Made by a program: the position numbers and the translations under genes. A DNA stretch of 64,000 nt from an uncultured Flaviramulus sp. (GTDB lineage: Bacteria; Bacteroidota; Bacteroidia; Flavobacteriales; Flavobacteriaceae): NCBI GenBank assembly GCA_947495125.1, contig CANLXL010000007.1, positions 62,001 to 126,000 on the forward strand. Direction: 5' to 3'. Below, one piece after another: positions 61,275-64,000 of the stretch (position 1 is its first letter; the number at the start of each line of letters is the position of its first letter). Under the pieces are notes generated by a model. It was not told the DNA's origin and did not search any database. It saw nothing but the letters and a program-made list of their open reading frames with translations.

Positions 61275-62240
61275 ATGAAAGATTTAGTAAATAATAAAAT
61301 AGCATTCCTTTTAATGTCGTTCTTAATGATATTAGTGGGATGCCAAGATGACGATGCCGAATTCGGAGACATTATCGCACCAACCAGCATTACCATATCG
61401 GCCGAAATAGTTGGAGTAGATGCTAATAACCCAAATGGTGATGGTTCTGGAACGGTTAATTTCGAAGTAAGTTCGGAAGGAGCTATTACATACCGATTTG
61501 ACTTTGGAGATGGTTCAGATGTTGTTTCAGCACCTTTAGGAAAGACGTCACACCGATTTAGTCAGACCGGTTTAAATACCTATTCCGTAACTGTTATGGC
61601 TTCAGGTCGAGCAGGAATTACAACAACAAAGTCTATGAATATTGACGTTTTTAGTTCTTTCGAAGATGTCGAAGCTCAAGATTTCCTAAGTGGAGGTCCC
61701 GGAAATAGTAAAACCTGGTACTGGGCCGCAGATAAACCCGGTAATATTGGTTTAGGACCAAATGAGGTGCAAGCAGGAGGTGAGCATACCTGGTCGAATT
61801 GGTTTACCGCAGGGCCATGGTGGTCGGATAAATTATGTATGTATGATGCTGAATTTGTCTTTACACAATCTGTTGACGGGAAAATATTGACCTTAGAACA
61901 ATTACAGGAAATAGCTTATACACCAGGAGATTATGCAGGTTCAATCGGCGTTGATGGTGATACTTGTCATGGAATTGATGTCGCTCCAACACTTACGGGA
62001 GTTAAGAACGTTATATTTAGTCCTTCATCTTCTATTGCAACTGAAGATGGTTCAAACCCTGAATATAGGGGAACAACCATGAATATTTCGGATGGCGGAT
62101 TTATGTGCTGGTATGTTGGCGAAGAACGTTCAGGGAAGATTGAAATTATAACCATAACGGAAAGTACGTTGTTTGTTAGAATTGAAGAAGGTCCACGAGC
62201 CTGGTATTGTAAATTTCAAACGGATAATCCGAATGATTAG
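61275..62240 (+). CDS. PKD-domain surface glycan-binding lipoprotein
   Basis: 321 residues with a lipobox (MILVGCQDD). A PKD domain at about 35-125 (VNFEVSSEGAITYRFDFGDGSD, FSQTGLNTYSVTVMASGRAG) is followed by a Trp-rich domain (about 130-321) with SKTWYWAADKPGNIGLGPN, EHTWSNWFTAGPWWSD and GGFMCWYVGEERSG, which looks like a sugar-binding sandwich. Similar PKD proteins accompany SusCD in beta-glucan loci; catalytic residues are not apparent. Last gene before a strong terminator. Confidence 0.7.
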   Translation: MKDLVNNKIAFLLMSFLMILVGCQDDDAEFGDIIAPTSITISAEIVGVDANNPNGDGSGTVNFEVSSEGAITYRFDFGDGSDVVSAPLGKTSHRFSQTGLNTYSVTVMASGRAGITTTKSMNIDVFSSFEDVEAQDFLSGGPGNSKTWYWAADKPGNIGLGPNEVQAGGEHTWSNWFTAGPWWSDKLCMYDAEFVFTQSVDGKILTLEQLQEIAYTPGDYAGSIGVDGDTCHGIDVAPTLTGVKNVIFSPSSSIATEDGSNPEYRGTTMNISDGGFMCWYVGEERSGKIEIITITESTLFVRIEEGPRAWYCKFQTDNPND

Positions 62241-62264
62241 AATATAGTAGATTCACTATAGAGG

Positions 62265-62294
62265 AAGGAGCAATTTTATTGCTCCTTTTTTTTT
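62265..62294 (+). terminator. terminator behind the susCD unit
   Basis: AAGGAGCAAT/ATTGCTCCTT stem (62265-62274 with 62278-62287), then a T run, 25 bases behind the stop codon. Confidence 0.9.
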
Positions 62295-62746
62295 GTTTAA
62301 ATCTTGGCGGATACGTTTTCGAATAAAAAGTTGTTTTAGAAGGTTAGAATAGAATAACGAAAACACATGAACTCTTAGCCTGTGGAGGTTTGATAAAGGT
62401 TAGAGTTAACACTTTAGTCGTTTTTAGTTCTCTTAATTTGGGATGCTATCTTTCAACGTTAATTTGATATACCACTGTAAGATGCTTTGGCAATAATAAA
62501 TGAGTGTCCGGTTCAAATGATCATGTTTCAAGCAATACCTTCATTGTATTGAGTGGAATTTGCCCATTAAGCGATATGTTTTATTGGCAACAGCATTGAT
62601 TTAAGAACTCATCATAAATTTAAATGAGTTCTACATATTTAGGCGCGATTTATGGTTAAGAGTTTATAAATAGGGCTATTATCTTAAAGATATAACTTAA
62701 CATGGAGCGTATTTCGAAATTTGTCAACGCTACAACGCTTTAAATC
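62295..62746. other. non-coding stretch between the susCD unit and the hydrolase
   Basis: About 450 bases without a supportable gene on either strand. One perfect 9-bp inverted repeat, AGAACTCAT/ATGAGTTCT (62604-62612 with 62624-62632), has no T run. The rest has no recognised feature. Confidence 0.4.
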
Positions 62747-62931
62747 ACCTATACAACACCACAACATTTTATGTCTTTCGCAATTTTTAGGATAAATAGA
62801 TAAAAAAAATAAATCCTTAATGAATGCCTGTAAACATTGCGATTTATGCATTAAAATAAGATTTTTTTTGTCGTGTATGTTTTTTGTTCAGGTGTTTTTT
62901 ATGGTGTTCGCAATCAATAAGGGTAGTTTTA
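62747..62931 (+). promoter_or_regulatory. promoter module of the glycoside hydrolase, homologous to the susC module
   Basis: Block 1 at 62747-62768 (20 of 22 bases as in the susC module), block 2 at 62811-62838 (24 of 28), block 3 at 62864-62896 (29 of 33) and TAGTTTTA at 62924-62931. The offsets to the TAGTTTTA are 177, 113 and 60 bases, the same as at susC. It is followed by an 81-base leader. Confidence 0.75.
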
Positions 62932-63012
62932 TAAAACAAAACATCCCCCCAAAGTTTTCTTAGCCTTTTAAACAGTAGTCATTACATAAACAACTTTAAA
63001 TAAGTAAAAACT

Positions 63013-64000
63013 ATGAAAAACAATTTTCTAAGATTATTACTCTTCTTATGTATAACGTCAACCTTTGCGCAATCAGCCAAGGTAGAAGTTGTAAGCAATG
63101 AAGAAGGCATGAAATTAGTTGTCAATGGAGAAGATTTCATGATTAATGGTATGAATTGGGATTACATACCCATTGGAACCAATACGGTTAACGCTAATTT
63201 TTGGAAAAAGTCAGATGATGTGATCAAGGCAGGACTCGATACTGAAATGTCTCTTTTAAAGAATATGAACGTTAATGTTATTCGTCAATATACTGGTGTT
63301 CCTGCCAGGTGGATAAAATACATTTATGAAAACTATGGTATTTATACCATGCTTAATCATTCATTTGGGCGTTATGGTCTAACTCTAAACGGTGTTTGGA
63401 CGCCGGTTACTATTTATGATGATCCTAAAACTGCAGAACATCTCATGTCTGAAGTTGAGAATCTTGTCAATGAGTATAAAAACACGCCGGGCCTTCTGCT
63501 TTATTTGCTAGGAAACGAAAATAACTATGGTCTCTTTTGGGCAGGCGCGGAGACAGAAGATTTTCCAGATGAAGAAGAAAAGAAACAAGCCGTTGGAGAA
63601 AATCGCGGTCGTCCCATGTACAAATTGATGAACGAAGCTGCGAAGAAAATGAAAGCCATGGATACATCTCATCCTGTGGCTATTTGTAATGGTGATGTGC
63701 TATTTATAGACATTATAGCAGAAGAGTGTAAAGACGTCGATATTTATGGTGTTAACTCTTATCGTGGAGCATCTTTTACAGATATGTTCGACGTTGTAAA
63801 AGAGAAGCTTAATATGCCTATTATGTTTACTGAGTTTGGCGCAGATGCTTTTAATGCAATAGAAAATAAAGAAGATCAGAAAGCTCAGGCCTACTATATG
63901 GTAGAGAATTGGAGAGAAATTTATCAAAATGCAGCCGGATTAGGAAAAGCGAATAACTCTTTAGGAGGGTTTACATTTCAGTTCAGTGATGGCTGGTGGA
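63013..64000 (+). CDS. clan GH-A glycoside hydrolase, 3' end outside window
   Basis: 329 codons are visible from the ATG at 63013, with a signal peptide (MKNNFLRLLLFLCITSTFAQ). The TIM-barrel catalytic domain has LLYLLGNENNYGLFW with N168-E169 as presumed acid/base, and MPIMFTEFGADAF with E274 as presumed nucleophile, the clan GH-A pattern. The start VNGEDFMINGMNWDYIPIG is like GH2-barrel-type proteins; GH158, GH17 or another beta-glucanase family are alternatives. It shares its promoter module with susC and therefore belongs to the same PUL. The reading frame is open at the window end. Confidence 0.8.
   Translation, partial: MKNNFLRLLLFLCITSTFAQSAKVEVVSNEEGMKLVVNGEDFMINGMNWDYIPIGTNTVNANFWKKSDDVIKAGLDTEMSLLKNMNVNVIRQYTGVPARWIKYIYENYGIYTMLNHSFGRYGLTLNGVWTPVTIYDDPKTAEHLMSEVENLVNEYKNTPGLLLYLLGNENNYGLFWAGAETEDFPDEEEKKQAVGENRGRPMYKLMNEAAKKMKAMDTSHPVAICNGDVLFIDIIAEECKDVDIYGVNSYRGASFTDMFDVVKEKLNMPIMFTEFGADAFNAIENKEDQKAQAYYMVENWREIYQNAAGLGKANNSLGGFTFQFSDGWW

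Noticed and set aside
62604-62632. Hairpin AGAACTCAT/ATGAGTTCT as a terminator or attachment site
   Set aside because: No T run, no integrase or tRNA nearby, and no second copy seen.
62295-62746. Transposase remnant between the susCD unit and the hydrolase
   Set aside because: Both strands read by eye give only short frames with frequent stops and no recognisable transposase motif.

Overview
The window comes from an AT-rich genome of the family Flavobacteriaceae (Bacteroidota), probably a marine, polysaccharide-degrading genus. The evidence is flavobacterial promoters of the type TTG-N19/20-TAnnTTTG, SusC/SusD proteins, many secreted or lipoprotein products starting MK...SC or ...AQ, a flavobacterial gene order (rsfS-ftsH / LUD-cdsA-psd-acbP next to birA, SRPBCC gene and pyrE), and the absence of useful Shine-Dalgarno sequences. 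I saw no tRNA, rRNA, CRISPR array, intact insertion sequence or prophage.

Layout. 1-5.2 kb: a partial retropepsin/PDZ protease, a DUF1573 protein with its own promoter and a possible leader peptide, valS and a GNAT acetyltransferase. 5.2-12.7 kb: housekeeping block with two minus-strand units (rsfS-ftsH, then LUD-cdsA-psd-acbP), birA, a SRPBCC protein, pyrE and a NUDIX hydrolase. 12.8-17 kb: a GH95 alpha-L-fucosidase-type enzyme with an M14 carboxypeptidase. 17-24 kb: SulP transporter, HEAT protein, ddl-coaD, and the divergent PASTA protein with rluD. 23.7-31.5 kb: GH18 chitinase with an MlrC-type M81 protein, then small secreted proteins and an isolated methyltransferase-like gene. 32-39.8 kb: yaaA, a TPR protein, a uracil-DNA-glycosylase-family protein, an ECF sigma factor with TPR extension plus YCII partner, SGNH hydrolase, DEAD-box helicase and trmL.

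39.7-41.1 kb holds a decaying cluster: a truncated and frameshifted AraC regulator, an internally deleted phytanoyl-CoA-dioxygenase-like gene and an intact TIM-barrel sugar isomerase-like gene. 41-48.2 kb is the complete trp operon in the order E-G-(four-helix-bundle gene)-D-C-F-B-A, with an upstream attenuation region that was not in the supplied gene calls: an 18-residue leader peptide with three consecutive Trp codons, followed by a strong terminator hairpin. The operon also contains a three-hairpin repeat between trpF and trpB and a four-helix-bundle gene flanked by short repeats. 48.2-51.5 kb is a thiol/redox group (MarR regulator, TlpA-like, thioredoxin-like and two rhodanese proteins).

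51.6-64 kb is a polysaccharide utilization locus (PUL): a membrane-bound propeller/Y_Y_Y/HTH regulator without a kinase domain, SusC, SusD, a lipoprotein with two PKD-like and three tandem carbohydrate-binding-like domains, a PKD lipoprotein, and a clan GH-A glycoside hydrolase cut off by the window end. The promoters of susC and of the last hydrolase are homologous without gaps over about 185 bases, and a 10-base piece of their first block recurs before the regulator gene, which suggests one regulon. A beta-glucan such as laminarin is a reasonable but unproven substrate.
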